In this document: piece after piece, positions 1 to 7,814 of the stretch | Numbering within the stretch: the stretch's first letter is position 1 | Layout: every line of letters begins with the position of its first letter | NCBI RefSeq assembly: GCF_001509485.1 | Contig: NZ_LLZI01000297.1 | Location: 1-21,127 of the forward strand | Direction: 5' to 3' | DNA length: 21,127 bases | Source: Streptomyces sp. NRRL F-4489 | GTDB taxonomy: Bacteria; Actinomycetota; Actinomycetes; Streptomycetales; Streptomycetaceae | The notes under the pieces: generated by a model | What the model saw: the letters and a program-made list of their open reading frames with translations, nothing else | Told to the model about the DNA's origin: nothing | Databases searched by the model: none | Position numbers and translations under genes: made by a program

Positions 1-126
1 ACCCCGCACCCCCGCTCTCGTCCCCCCACGCGCCCTCCCCGCCCCCTCACCCGCCCCCGCCCCGTAAGCTCCCAGCCGGTGCCCGGAAAGCCGGGGGCCG
101 GGACGGCGGAGCGAGGGAGACGCGGA
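1..126. other. C-rich leader, no gene seen
   Basis: This is a strongly C-biased stretch upstream of the first gene. I see no supported coding frame. A ribosome-binding sequence (GAGGGAG, about 113-119) sits in front of the GTG at 127. A GTG at 79 is in frame with that gene but adds 16 low-complexity residues. Confidence 0.5.
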
Positions 127-1035
127 GTGAAGGTCGGCTGCATCGGGCTGGGAGACATCGCGCGGAAGGCGTACCTGCCCGTGCTGGGCGCGCTGCCCGG
201 GATCGAGCTGCACCTCCAGACCCGCGACCCGGAGCGGCTGCGGGCGGCCGGCGACCGCTGGCGGGTGCCCGCCCGGCAGCTCCACGCCGATCTGGACTCG
301 CTGCTCGCCGCCCGCCCGGACGCCGCCTTCGTGCACGCCGCGACCGTCGCCCACCCGGAGATCGTCACCCGGCTCGTCGAGGCCGGCGTGCCGACCTACG
401 TGGACAAGCCGATCGCCTACGAAATCGCCGACACCCGGCGGATCGTGGAGCTCGCCGAGCGGCGCGGAGTGGGCCTGGCGGTCGGCTTCAACCGCCGTTA
501 CGCGCCCGGGTACGCCGGGTGCCTGGACCATCCGCGCGAGCTGATCCTGATGCAGAAGAACCGCACCGGGCTGCCCGAGGACCCGCGCACGATGGTGCTG
601 GACGACTTCATCCACGTCGTGGACACCCTGCGGTTCCTGGTGCCGGGCGAGATCGGCCAGGTGGACGTGCGGGCCCGGGTCCGGGACGGGCTGATGGACC
701 ACGTGGTGCTCCAGCTGTCCGGCGACGGCTTCACCGCCATCGGCACCATGAACCGCCGCAGCGGCTCGGTGGAGGAGCTGCTGGACGTCTCCGGCGGGGA
801 CGCCCGGCGCCAGGTCGCCAACCTCGCCGAGGTGATCGACCACGACGGCCGCCCCAGCGTCCGGCGCCGCGGCGACTGGGAGCCGGTGGCCCGCCAGCGC
901 GGTATCGAGCAGGTCGTCCTGGCCTTCCTGGACGACGTCCGGGCCGGGCGGAAGCCGTCCGCGCGGGACGCGCTGCGCACCCACGAGCTGTGCGAACGGG
1001 TGGTCACCGACGCCCTCGCACAGGCCGCGCGCTAA
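127..1035 (+). CDS. Gfo/Idh/MocA-family oxidoreductase
   Basis: This is a predicted cytoplasmic NAD(P)-dependent dehydrogenase or reductase of 302 residues; its substrate, possibly a sugar or inositol-like polyol, cannot be read from the sequence. An N-terminal Rossmann motif CIGLGD (residues 5-10) is followed by DKP at 93-95, the family's (E/D)KP cofactor and catalytic motif. Next come GFNRRY near 120 and an IH..D element (His163, Asp166) typical of the catalytic C-terminal domain. The GTG at 127 was chosen because it has a GAGGGAG ribosome site and because family members usually begin within a few residues of the beta-strand leading into the glycine motif. The length is slightly short for the family (usually 320-400). 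It converges on lnt and the two stop codons overlap. It stands alone, so its pathway is unknown. Confidence 0.85.
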   Translation: MKVGCIGLGDIARKAYLPVLGALPGIELHLQTRDPERLRAAGDRWRVPARQLHADLDSLLAARPDAAFVHAATVAHPEIVTRLVEAGVPTYVDKPIAYEIADTRRIVELAERRGVGLAVGFNRRYAPGYAGCLDHPRELILMQKNRTGLPEDPRTMVLDDFIHVVDTLRFLVPGEIGQVDVRARVRDGLMDHVVLQLSGDGFTAIGTMNRRSGSVEELLDVSGGDARRQVANLAEVIDHDGRPSVRRRGDWEPVARQRGIEQVVLAFLDDVRAGRKPSARDALRTHELCERVVTDALAQAAR

Positions 1036-2663
1036 AGCCCCCGCCGCGCCCGCACCCGCCGGCCCGCCCGCACCCGCTGACGCGCCCGGAGCCGGGGACC
1101 CGTACCCGCTCGCTGACGGGGCCTGAGCCGCTGCCCCGTGCTGACCGCCCGCCGCGTCCGGATGCCCCGTCCCGCCGCCACCAGCCCGTAGGCCAGCAGC
1201 GCGGCGACCGCCCCGTACACCGCCCAGTCGCCCCACCGGGTGTACGGGCTGGTGCCGTGCGCCAAGGGCACGTCGTAGACCGCGGCCGCGGTGCGGTCGG
1301 TGCCCAGCCGCGGCCCGACCCCTTCACCGCGCGGCCCGTACACCGCGCTGATCCCGGTGAGCGTGGCGTGCACCATCGGGCGCCAGGTCTCGGCGGCGCG
1401 CAGCGCGCCCAGCGAGGCGTGCTGCGCGGGCGCCCAGCTGTCCTGGAACGTCGCCGTCGAGGACTGGGCGACCAGCAGCCGCGCGCCGTCGCCGGCCAGG
1501 TGGCGGCTCATGTCCGGGAACGCGGTCTCGAAGCACACCAGCGGCCCGATCCGCAGACCGCCCGCGGCGGGGACCGGCAGTACGACCTGGTGGGTGCCGC
1601 GCCGCCGGTCGCTGGCGGCGGCCTTGCCCACGCGCGTCGCCCAGCCCAGGACGGACCGGGCCGGTATGTACTCGCCGAACGGCACCAGCCGCATCTTGGC
1701 GTAGCGGTCCCCGGTCGGGCCCCGCGGGCCGATCAGCACCGCGCTTTTCGAGATGCCGGACCCGTCGGAGCGCGGGGCGTCGGCGTTGACCAGCAAATCA
1801 GCGCCGGTCCGCCGGGACAGCGCGGCCAGCCGGGCGGCGAGCGCCGGGTGGTCGGCCGGGTCCTGGGTGAGGCTGCTCTCGCCCCAGACCACCAGGTGCA
1901 CCCCGCGGCCCGCCAGGGCGCCGGTGAGCTCCTCGGCGCGGGCCAGCCGCGCGCTCGGCGTACCGCCGGGGCCCGGCTGGACGACCGCGAGCCGCACCGT
2001 CCCGGCGGGCCGGGGGAGCGGTGCCCACAGCCAGGCCGCGGTGGCGGCCAGCGCGCACACCAGCAGCCCGGCGACGGCGGGGCGGCGGGCCGTGCGGACG
2101 GCGAGCAGCGCGGCCAGCGCGGTGTTCACCGCCACGATCAGCAGGCTCACCAGCCACACCCCGCCCAGCGACGCCAGCCGCAGCGCCGGCGGCACCGGCC
2201 ACTGACTGGCCCCCAGCAGCCCCCACGGGCCGCCCAAGTACTCCCAGGACCGGACCAGTTCGACCATCAGCCAGCCGGACGGCACCAGCACCAGCGCGGC
2301 GGCGGCCCGCCCCGGGCCCGGCCGCCCGCCCAGCAGCGCCCGCACCAGCATCCCCCAGGGCGCCCACAGCGCCCCCAGCAGCAGCGCCAGTACGAGGATG
2401 AAGACGTGCAGGCTCGGCAGCAGCCAGTGGTGCACCGCCAGCATGAAGCCGGCGCCGCCCAGCCAGCCGTACAGCGCGGCCCGGCGCGCGGTGGCCGCCG
2501 ACCGCACCAGCAGCAGCCACGGCACCAGCGCGGCGTACGCCAGCCACCACCACGACGGTGCGGGGAAGGCCAGGGCGGGCAGCGCGCCGGCGAGCGCGGC
2601 CGCCGCTCCGCCGGCCCAGGGGGAATCGGTCCACCGGGCCCGGTGGCCGAGCGGTATGTCCAT
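1032..2663 (-). CDS. lnt: Apolipoprotein N-acyltransferase
   Basis: This integral membrane enzyme N-acylates the N-terminal diacylglyceryl-cysteine of lipoproteins, using a phospholipid donor. The protein has 543 residues from the ATG at 2663, which has an AGGGAG ribosome site; an in-frame start 24 codons upstream lacks one. About six hydrophobic segments occupy residues 16-215. A nitrilase-like extracytoplasmic domain follows, with the expected triad: Glu262 in WGESSL, Lys323 in YAKMRLVPFGEYIP and Cys377 in PLVCFETAFPD. A last membrane segment lies near 490-510. The final 40 or so residues are extremely Arg-rich (RLRPRQR, RLRARQR, RVRARRG) and are encoded by degenerate DNA repeats, which is not typical of the family. 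The stop codon overlaps the stop of the convergent oxidoreductase gene. Identity is very likely; the role of the tail is unknown. Confidence 0.93.
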   Translation of the reverse strand: MDIPLGHRARWTDSPWAGGAAAALAGALPALAFPAPSWWWLAYAALVPWLLLVRSAATARRAALYGWLGGAGFMLAVHHWLLPSLHVFILVLALLLGALWAPWGMLVRALLGGRPGPGRAAAALVLVPSGWLMVELVRSWEYLGGPWGLLGASQWPVPPALRLASLGGVWLVSLLIVAVNTALAALLAVRTARRPAVAGLLVCALAATAAWLWAPLPRPAGTVRLAVVQPGPGGTPSARLARAEELTGALAGRGVHLVVWGESSLTQDPADHPALAARLAALSRRTGADLLVNADAPRSDGSGISKSAVLIGPRGPTGDRYAKMRLVPFGEYIPARSVLGWATRVGKAAASDRRRGTHQVVLPVPAAGGLRIGPLVCFETAFPDMSRHLAGDGARLLVAQSSTATFQDSWAPAQHASLGALRAAETWRPMVHATLTGISAVYGPRGEGVGPRLGTDRTAAAVYDVPLAHGTSPYTRWGDWAVYGAVAALLAYGLVAAGRGIRTRRAVSTGQRLRPRQRAGTGPRLRARQRVRAGRRVRARRGL

Positions 2664-2805
2664 GCGGGCTCCCTGCTGTCGTGCCGGCGCCGCGCGGTGC
2701 GGGCGTGTCCCGCTGATATCTCTTGCCACGCTCAAGGGTTGTCAGGCGTGCGCGGCTCCCGCCACTTCTCGTGCGCTGCCGGATGACGGCACCCGGCACG
2801 GTACG

Positions 2806-2841
2806 CGCGCGGGCCCCGCCGGAGACGACGGGGCCCGCGCG
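2806..2841 (-). terminator. Hairpin terminator of the ABC exporter gene
   Basis: A perfect 13-bp inverted repeat (2806-2818 pairs with 2829-2841, 10-nt loop) begins 8 nt beyond the exporter's stop codon. There is no U-tract, as is common for actinomycete terminators. It should stop leftward transcription before lnt, so lnt probably has its own promoter in the remaining gap. Confidence 0.8.
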
Positions 2842-2848
2842 GCGCGGT

Positions 2849-4777
2849 TCAGTTCACCAGGGACGGCTCGGCGGCCGCCTCCGGTCCGGCGGCCGCGGCG
2901 TCCGGGGAGCCGGCCGGCGCGGCGGCGAACTGCGTGCGGTACAGCTCGGCGTACCGGCCGCCGGCCGCCAGCAGCGTCTCGTGCGTGCCCCGCTCGACGA
3001 TCCGCCCGCCCTCGATGACGAGGATCAGATCGGCCGCCCGCACGGTCGACAGCCGGTGGGCGATCACCAGGGCCGTCCGCCCGTCCAGCGCCTCGGTCAG
3101 CGCCTCCTGGACGGCCGCCTCGGAGGTGTTGTCCAGATGGGCGGTGGCCTCGTCCAGGATCACCACTCGGGGGTGCGCCAGCAGCAGCCGGGCGATGGTC
3201 AGCCGCTGCCGCTCACCACCGGAGAGGCGGTAGCCCCGTTCGCCGACGACGGTGTCCAGACCGTCCGGCAGCGAGGCGATCAGCGTATCCAGCCGGGCCC
3301 GGCGCAGGGCGTCCCACAGCTCGTCCTCGGTGGCCTCCGGGCGGGCCAGGAGGAGGTTCTCCCGGATGGAGTCGTGGAAGAGGTGGCCGTCCTGGGTGAC
3401 CATGCCCAGCGTGTCCCGCAGCGAGGCGGCGGTCAGCTCGCGGACGTCCACGCCGGCCAGCCGCACCGCGCCGGCGTCCGCGTCGTACAGCCGCGGCAGC
3501 AGCTGGGCGATGGTGGACTTGCCGGCGCCCGAAGAGCCGACCAGGGCGACCATCTGGCCCGGCTCGGCGCGGAACGAGATGCCGTGCAGGACCTCCTCGC
3601 CGCCCCGGGTGTCGAGGGTGGCGACCTCCTCCAGGGAGGCCAGCGAGACCTTGTCGGCGGCCGGGTAGCCGAACCGCACACCGTCGAACTCCACCGCCAC
3701 CGGGCCCTCGGGCACCGGGCGGGCGTCCGGCTTCTCGGTGATCAGCGGCTTGAGGTCCAGCACCTCGAAGACCCGCTCGAAGCTGACCAGCGCGCTCATC
3801 ACCTCGATGTGCGCCCCGGACAGCGCGGTCAGCGGGGCGTACAGCCGGGTCAGCAGCAGCGCCAGCGAGACGATCGCGCCCGCCTCCAGCTGGTGGCGCA
3901 GCGCCAGGAACCCGCCCAGCCCGTACACCACGGCCAGCGCCAGCGCGGAGACCAGCGTCAGCGCGGTGACGAAGTACGTCTGCACCATCGCCGAGCGGAC
4001 GCCGATGTCGCGCACCCGGCGGGCCCGGGCGGCGAACTCCGCGGACTCCCGGGCCGGCCGGCCCATCAGCTTGACGAGGGTGGCGCCGGGCGCCGAGAAC
4101 CGCTCGGTCATCTGGGTGCCCATCGCGGCGTTGTGGTCCGCGCCCTCGCGCCGCAGCGCCGCCAGCCGCCGCCCCACCATCCGGGCCGGCAGCACGAACA
4201 GCGGCAGCAGCACCAGCGCGATCAGGGTGATCTGCCAGGACAGGGTGAGCATCACGGCGAGCGTCAGCAGCAGCGTGACGATGTTGCTGACCACCCCGGA
4301 CAGGGTGTCGCTGAACGCCCGCTGGGCGCCGATCACATCGTTGTTGAGCCGGCTGACCAGGGCGCCGGTGCGGGTGCGGGTGAAGAAGGCGATCGGCATC
4401 CGCTGGACGTGGTCGTAGACGGTGGTCCGCAGGTCCAGGATCAGGCCCTCGCCGATGCTCGCCGACAGCCAGCGGGTCACCAACCCCAGCCCCGCCTCGG
4501 CCAGCGCGATGGCGGCGATCAGCCCGGACAGCCACAGCACCGTTCCGGCCGCGCGGCCGCCCACGATCGCGTCCACCACCCGCCCGGCGAGCAGCGGCGT
4601 GGCCACCGCGAGCAGCGCGGTGACGGTGCTCAGCAGCAGGAACCACACCAGCATCCGGCGGTGCGGGCGGGCGAAGGCCGCGATCCGCCGCAGGGTGCCC
4701 CGGGAGAAGCGGCGCTTCCCCTGCTGGGCGGTCATCGAGCTGTGCAGCGCGTGCCAGGCGGTGACTTCCATGTCCAT
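2849..4777 (-). CDS. ABC exporter, fused membrane and ATPase domains
   Basis: This is an ATP-driven exporter half-transporter of 642 residues; it would work as a dimer in the membrane. The transmembrane domain (about residues 40-335) has six hydrophobic segments. The nucleotide-binding domain (about 360-620) has Walker A GSSGAGKST (414-422), Q-loop Gln462, signature LSGGE (518-522), Walker B VVILDEA (538-544) and switch His574. The ATG at 4777 has AGGAGG 4 nt upstream; an ATG two codons downstream is also possible. The architecture matches MsbA/LmrA-type multidrug or lipid exporters, but the substrate cannot be told. The C-terminal 25 residues are an Ala/Pro/Glu-rich tail. A MerR-type promoter lies upstream and a strong hairpin immediately downstream, so it looks monocistronic and inducible. 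Confidence 0.92.
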   Translation of the reverse strand: MDMEVTAWHALHSSMTAQQGKRRFSRGTLRRIAAFARPHRRMLVWFLLLSTVTALLAVATPLLAGRVVDAIVGGRAAGTVLWLSGLIAAIALAEAGLGLVTRWLSASIGEGLILDLRTTVYDHVQRMPIAFFTRTRTGALVSRLNNDVIGAQRAFSDTLSGVVSNIVTLLLTLAVMLTLSWQITLIALVLLPLFVLPARMVGRRLAALRREGADHNAAMGTQMTERFSAPGATLVKLMGRPARESAEFAARARRVRDIGVRSAMVQTYFVTALTLVSALALAVVYGLGGFLALRHQLEAGAIVSLALLLTRLYAPLTALSGAHIEVMSALVSFERVFEVLDLKPLITEKPDARPVPEGPVAVEFDGVRFGYPAADKVSLASLEEVATLDTRGGEEVLHGISFRAEPGQMVALVGSSGAGKSTIAQLLPRLYDADAGAVRLAGVDVRELTAASLRDTLGMVTQDGHLFHDSIRENLLLARPEATEDELWDALRRARLDTLIASLPDGLDTVVGERGYRLSGGERQRLTIARLLLAHPRVVILDEATAHLDNTSEAAVQEALTEALDGRTALVIAHRLSTVRAADLILVIEGGRIVERGTHETLLAAGGRYAELYRTQFAAAPAGSPDAAAAGPEAAAEPSLVN

Positions 4778-4842
4778 CGCGGCCTCCTGAATGCCGGGTT
4801 CCTCATCACGGTGATCGCCGTGAGCGGCCGGCGACAGGGAAG

Positions 4843-4873
4843 AACCTAGAACCTAAACCAATCTTCAGGTCAA
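4843..4873 (-). promoter_or_regulatory. MerR-type promoter and operator of the ABC exporter
   Basis: Read on the minus strand, there is a -35 box TTGACC (4868-4873), a 19-bp spacer and a -10 box TAGGTT (4843-4848). Within the -35/spacer region lies the dyad ACCTGAA-GATTGG-TTTAGGT (4851-4870), with 6 of 7 arm positions complementary. A stretched 19-bp spacer containing a dyad is the hallmark of promoters that MerR-family activators untwist (CueR, SoxR, BmrR). The -10 is about 65 bp from the exporter ATG. No MerR gene is present in the window, so the regulator would act in trans. Confidence 0.75.
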
Positions 4874-4911
4874 GGGATTCCGCTTCCGTCACCCCACCGT
4901 GACGCGCCTGT

Positions 4912-4941
4912 GGGGCCGGGCGGGCGGCGCGCACCGGCCCC
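4912..4941 (-). terminator. Possible terminator after the peroxidase gene
   Basis: GGGGCCGG (4912-4919) pairs perfectly with CCGGCCCC (4934-4941) across a 14-nt loop, about 30 nt beyond the peroxidase stop. Other GC-rich pairings compete in the same stretch, so the exact fold is uncertain. Confidence 0.4.
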
Positions 4942-4971
4942 GCCCCGCCCGCCGCCAACGGGACCGCCCGA

Positions 4972-5460
4972 TCAGGCCGGCAGCGCCGCCTCGATCGCCG
5001 CGACCAGCTCCGCGTCCTCCGGCTCGGTCCGCGGCCGGAACCGGCCGGCCACCTCACCATCGGCGCCGATCAAGAACTTCTCGAAGTTCCACTGCACGTC
5101 CCCGGCTGCCCCCTCGGCGTCCGGCACCGCCGTCAGCGCGGCGTACAGCGGGTGCCGGTGCTCGCCGTTGACGTCGGTCTTCTCGAACAGCGGGAAGCTG
5201 ACGCCGTACGTCGCCGAGCAGAACGTGGCGATCTCCTCGGCCGTACCGGGCTCCTGGCCCGCGAACTGGTTGCTGGGGAAGCCCAGCACGCTGAACCCGC
5301 GGCCGGCGTACCGCTGCTGGAGCCGCTCCAGACCGGCGTACTGCGGGGTCAGCCCGCACTTGGACGCCACATTGACCACCAGCAGGGCCGAACCGCGGTA
5401 GTCGGCCAGGGAAGCGGGCTCACCGGTCAGGGTGCGCAGCGGGATGTCGTACAGGCTCAT
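4972..5460 (-). CDS. Glutathione peroxidase family (thiol peroxidase)
   Basis: This cytosolic peroxidase reduces hydrogen peroxide or lipid hydroperoxides. It has 162 residues, the usual family size. The peroxidatic residue is Cys35 (NVASKCGLTPQY), not selenocysteine. The remaining catalytic tetrad is visible: Gln69 in FAGQE, and Trp124 and Asn125 in WNFEKFL. FPSNQF (61-66) is the second family signature. Cys81 in TFCSATYGV lies where thioredoxin-dependent members keep their resolving cysteine, so thioredoxin or mycothiol systems are likelier reductants than glutathione, which actinomycetes generally lack. The ATG at 5460 has GAGGAG 8 nt upstream. The frame stays open far upstream but that stretch is antisense to other genes. 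The first 41 bp overlap the 3' end of the small gene upstream, which suggests co-expression. Confidence 0.92.
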   Translation of the reverse strand: MSLYDIPLRTLTGEPASLADYRGSALLVVNVASKCGLTPQYAGLERLQQRYAGRGFSVLGFPSNQFAGQEPGTAEEIATFCSATYGVSFPLFEKTDVNGEHRHPLYAALTAVPDAEGAAGDVQWNFEKFLIGADGEVAGRFRPRTEPEDAELVAAIEAALPA

Positions 5461-5728
5461 GCTCGGGCTCCTCGGTACGGGTACGCGGCCGGGGCCGGCC
5501 GTCGCCGTCCCCAACAACCGCGCCCGGCCTGATCTTCCCCGGGGGCTCGTCGACCGGCCAGGTGACCACGGGTCGCACCGCCCCGGCCCGCCACTCCTTG
5601 AGCAGCTGGTCGAAGATCGGCGTGTCCTCCTCGACCCGGCGGCGCGCGGCGGGCGGCGGCAGCCGGGGCGGCTGGTGCGGCAGCGAGATGCGCTGGAAGG
5701 GGTGGCCCGGTCTCTTCTTGGCGTCCAT
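5420..5728 (-). CDS. Small unknown protein overlapping the peroxidase start
   Basis: I do not recognise this 102-residue protein. Third positions are nearly all G or C across the whole frame, which supports real coding. Residues 1-35 are basic and Pro-rich (QPPRLPPP near 19-26, ARRR after it). A short folded-looking core follows (EEDTPIFDQLLKEWR, then PVVTWPVDEPPGKI), and then a low-complexity Arg/Pro/Glu tail. No signal peptide or membrane segment is visible. The ATG at 5728 has only a weak ribosome site. The last 41 bp overlap the peroxidase gene in another frame, and the peroxidase ribosome site lies inside this gene, so translation of the two may be linked. It may have a role alongside the peroxidase, but the sequence does not show one. 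Confidence 0.6.
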   Translation of the reverse strand: MDAKKRPGHPFQRISLPHQPPRLPPPAARRRVEEDTPIFDQLLKEWRAGAVRPVVTWPVDEPPGKIRPGAVVGDGDGRPRPRTRTEEPEHEPVRHPAAHPDR

Positions 5729-5829
5729 GCCCCGGACTCAACACCAGAACGCCGCGCGAGCGCCGCCGACCGGGCCGGTGCGGGCGCCAGATGCCCCCTG
5801 CGGCGGTGACGGTCAGAAGATACGTTCCA

Positions 5830-5864
5830 GGGCCGGCCGGGCGGCACTCCGCCCCGGCCGGCCC
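5830..5864 (-). terminator. Hairpin terminator of the pigment hydroxylase gene
   Basis: A perfect 12-bp inverted repeat (5830-5841 with 5853-5864, 11-nt loop) lies 25 nt beyond the hydroxylase stop. It insulates the cluster's leftward arm from the small gene and peroxidase. Confidence 0.75.
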
Positions 5865-5888
5865 CGCGCTCCCGGTGCCCGGCGCCCG

Positions 5889-7523
5889 TCAGGCGCGGCG
5901 CAGCAGACCGCCCAGCACCTCGCGCAGCGCGCCCTCCGGGTCGGCCACCCGGCCCTCCGCGCGCCAGGCCACGAAACCGTCCGGCCGCACCAGCACCGCG
6001 CCCTCCGGCCCGGTCCCGTGCGCCTCCGCCCAGTCGGCGCCCTCCTCGGGCACCAGGTCCGCGTCGGCGCCGCTGCCGAGCCGGTAGTGGTCCAGCCGCG
6101 CCGTCCAGTGGGCGGCCGCCGCCTCCGCCGCGGCCCGCCACGCCTTTCCCTCCTCGGTGCCGGTCAGCAGGACGAACGACCGCTCGTAGAGGTCCAGGGT
6201 GGAGCGGCGGCCGTCCTCCGCGCGCAGCCACAGGTGCGGCGCCCGGGTGCCCGGCTCGCCGGTCAGCCGCATCTGCTCGGGCACCACCGGCAGGTCCGGG
6301 TCGGTGCCGAGGACCGCGCCGCGCGGGTAGCAGTAGCCCAGCGCCACGGTCAGCACCCCGCGCTGGCGGCCGCCGGCCCCGGGCGCCGGCACGTAGCCGG
6401 GGTGGCTGTGCTCGGCGGACCGCGCCGAGGCCCGCACGCTGGTCACCTCGGCCACCGGGCGGCGCTCCTCCTCGTAGCTGTCGAGCAGCGCCGGGTCCGC
6501 GGCGCCGTCGAGCACCGCGGCCAGCTTCCAGGCGAGGTTGTGCGCGTCCTGGATACCGGTGTTGGAACCGAACGCCCCGGTGGGCGACATCTCGTGGGCC
6601 GAGTCGCCGGCCAGGAAGACCCGGCCCGCGGAGTACCGCTCGGCGACCCGCTCCGCGGCGTGCCACGGCGCCTTGCCGGTGATCTCAACGGCCATACCGG
6701 GTACGCCCGTTGCCCGCCGGATGTGGTCCACGCACCGCTCGTCGGTGAAGTCCTCCAGCGTCTCGCCGCGGTCGGGGTGCCAGGGGGCGTGGAAGACCCA
6801 CTCGGCGCGGTTGTCGACCGGCAGCAGCGCCCCGTCGGCCTCCGGGTTCGTCAGATAGCAGGCGATGAACCGGCGGTCGCCGACCGCGTCGGCCAGCTCC
6901 GGCGCCCGGAAGGTGATGCTGACGTTGTGGAAGAGGTCGCCGGAGCCCGTCTGGCCGATGCCCAGCCGCTCCCGCACCGGGCTGCGCGGCCCGTCCGCGG
7001 CGATCAGGTAGTCGGCGCGCACGGTGGTGCGCTCCCCGGTCTCCCGGCTCCGCACCACCGCGCTCACCCCGTCGCCGTCCTGTTCGAACGACTCCAGCTC
7101 GGTGCCGAACCGCAGCTCCCCGCCCAGCTCCCGGGCGCACCGCACCAGCACCGGCTCCAGGTCGTTCTGGCTGCACAGGCACCAGCCGGTGGGGCTGAAC
7201 CGGGCCAGCCCGCCGCCCGGGTCGATCTCCCGGAACAGCCACTCCGCGTCGTCACCGGTCAGCGAACGGGCCTGGAGGATCCCGTGGTTGTCGGCCAGCA
7301 CCGAGGCCGCCTCGCGGATCCGCCGCTCGGCGCCGGCCACCCGGTACAGCTCCATCGTGCGGACGTTGTTGCCCCGTCCGCGGGGGTGCCGCGAGGTGCC
7401 CGCGTGCTTCTCGACCAGGAGGTGCGGAACGCCCAGGCGTCCCAGGAACAGCGAGGCGGACAGGCCCACCAGGGACCCGCCGACGATGAGGACCGGCACC
7501 CGGTCTTCGGCCTTGGGATTCAT
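5889..7523 (-). CDS. whiE-ORFVIII: FAD-dependent aromatic polyketide hydroxylase (whiE ORFVIII-like)
   Basis: This is a class A flavoprotein monooxygenase of 544 residues, predicted to hydroxylate the aromatic polyketide using NAD(P)H and oxygen. It has the FAD-binding dinucleotide motif VLIVGGSLVG (11-20), with GGSxxG in place of GxGxxG. The DG motif is AADGPRSPVRERLGI (Asp177-Gly178). The GD motif is FLAGDSAHEMSPTGAFG (Gly306-Asp307), followed by GIQDAHNLAWKL. The last 160 or so residues fit the thioredoxin-like third domain of the PgaE/RdmE/MtmOIV group, and the full length matches that group. The ATG at 7523 has GGAG 8 nt upstream. Divergent transcription from the PKS operon matches ORFVIII of the S. 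coelicolor whiE locus, which is known to be expressed late in sporulation under sigma-F. The site it hydroxylates is not known from sequence. Confidence 0.92.
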   Translation of the reverse strand: MNPKAEDRVPVLIVGGSLVGLSASLFLGRLGVPHLLVEKHAGTSRHPRGRGNNVRTMELYRVAGAERRIREAASVLADNHGILQARSLTGDDAEWLFREIDPGGGLARFSPTGWCLCSQNDLEPVLVRCARELGGELRFGTELESFEQDGDGVSAVVRSRETGERTTVRADYLIAADGPRSPVRERLGIGQTGSGDLFHNVSITFRAPELADAVGDRRFIACYLTNPEADGALLPVDNRAEWVFHAPWHPDRGETLEDFTDERCVDHIRRATGVPGMAVEITGKAPWHAAERVAERYSAGRVFLAGDSAHEMSPTGAFGSNTGIQDAHNLAWKLAAVLDGAADPALLDSYEEERRPVAEVTSVRASARSAEHSHPGYVPAPGAGGRQRGVLTVALGYCYPRGAVLGTDPDLPVVPEQMRLTGEPGTRAPHLWLRAEDGRRSTLDLYERSFVLLTGTEEGKAWRAAAEAAAAHWTARLDHYRLGSGADADLVPEEGADWAEAHGTGPEGAVLVRPDGFVAWRAEGRVADPEGALREVLGGLLRRA

Positions 7524-7814
7524 GTCGTGGCTCCAGCTCCAGCGGCGTGTACGGGAGATGGAGCAACGCATGCCCGGCCCGCGCCGCGTTCGATCACGGT
7601 TCACCTGCATGGCTCACAGATCTCGCGCCGACCGTGGGTCTTGGCCACGATCGAATCCGGACCGCCCCCCGCGACACGCCGGGCCGGCTGTCCCCCCATC
7701 CGGCTCAGTCGCCCGGATCGCACCGGGAGACCGGTCAGGCACCGGAAACCCGGACCGCGCCGGAACTGACGACGCACCACAGGGGCCCCGCGCCCCGGAG
7801 GAGATGCGTAGACG
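7524..7814. promoter_or_regulatory. Divergent control region of the pigment cluster
   Basis: This 291-bp gap must hold the promoters of both the hydroxylase and the PKS operon. I could not assign confident -10/-35 pairs. The clearest structure is an inverted pair, TTCGATCACGG (7589-7599) facing CCACGATCGAA (7645-7655), which matches at 9 of 11 positions. It is a candidate regulator-binding pair. A single GACAC (7673-7677), the core of WhiA sites, is also present but could be chance. At the right end GGAGGAG (7797-7803) serves ORFI. A four-codon reading frame, ATG CGT AGA CGA TGA (7804-7818), overlaps the ORFI start codon. Confidence 0.55.

Noticed and set aside
519..2786. A 755-codon plus-strand frame across the oxidoreductase and lnt
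   Set aside because: It gives an Arg/Pro/Gln-rich nonsense protein and lies over two genes with clear catalytic motifs.
5461..6666. N-terminal extension of the peroxidase frame to about 564 codons
   Set aside because: The peroxidase domain is complete from the ATG at 5460, which has its own ribosome site. The upstream part overlaps the hydroxylase gene in another frame.
7673..7677. GACAC as a WhiA-binding site
   Set aside because: A single 5-base word is expected by chance in this many GC-rich bases. It is worth testing only because sporulation regulation is likely here.
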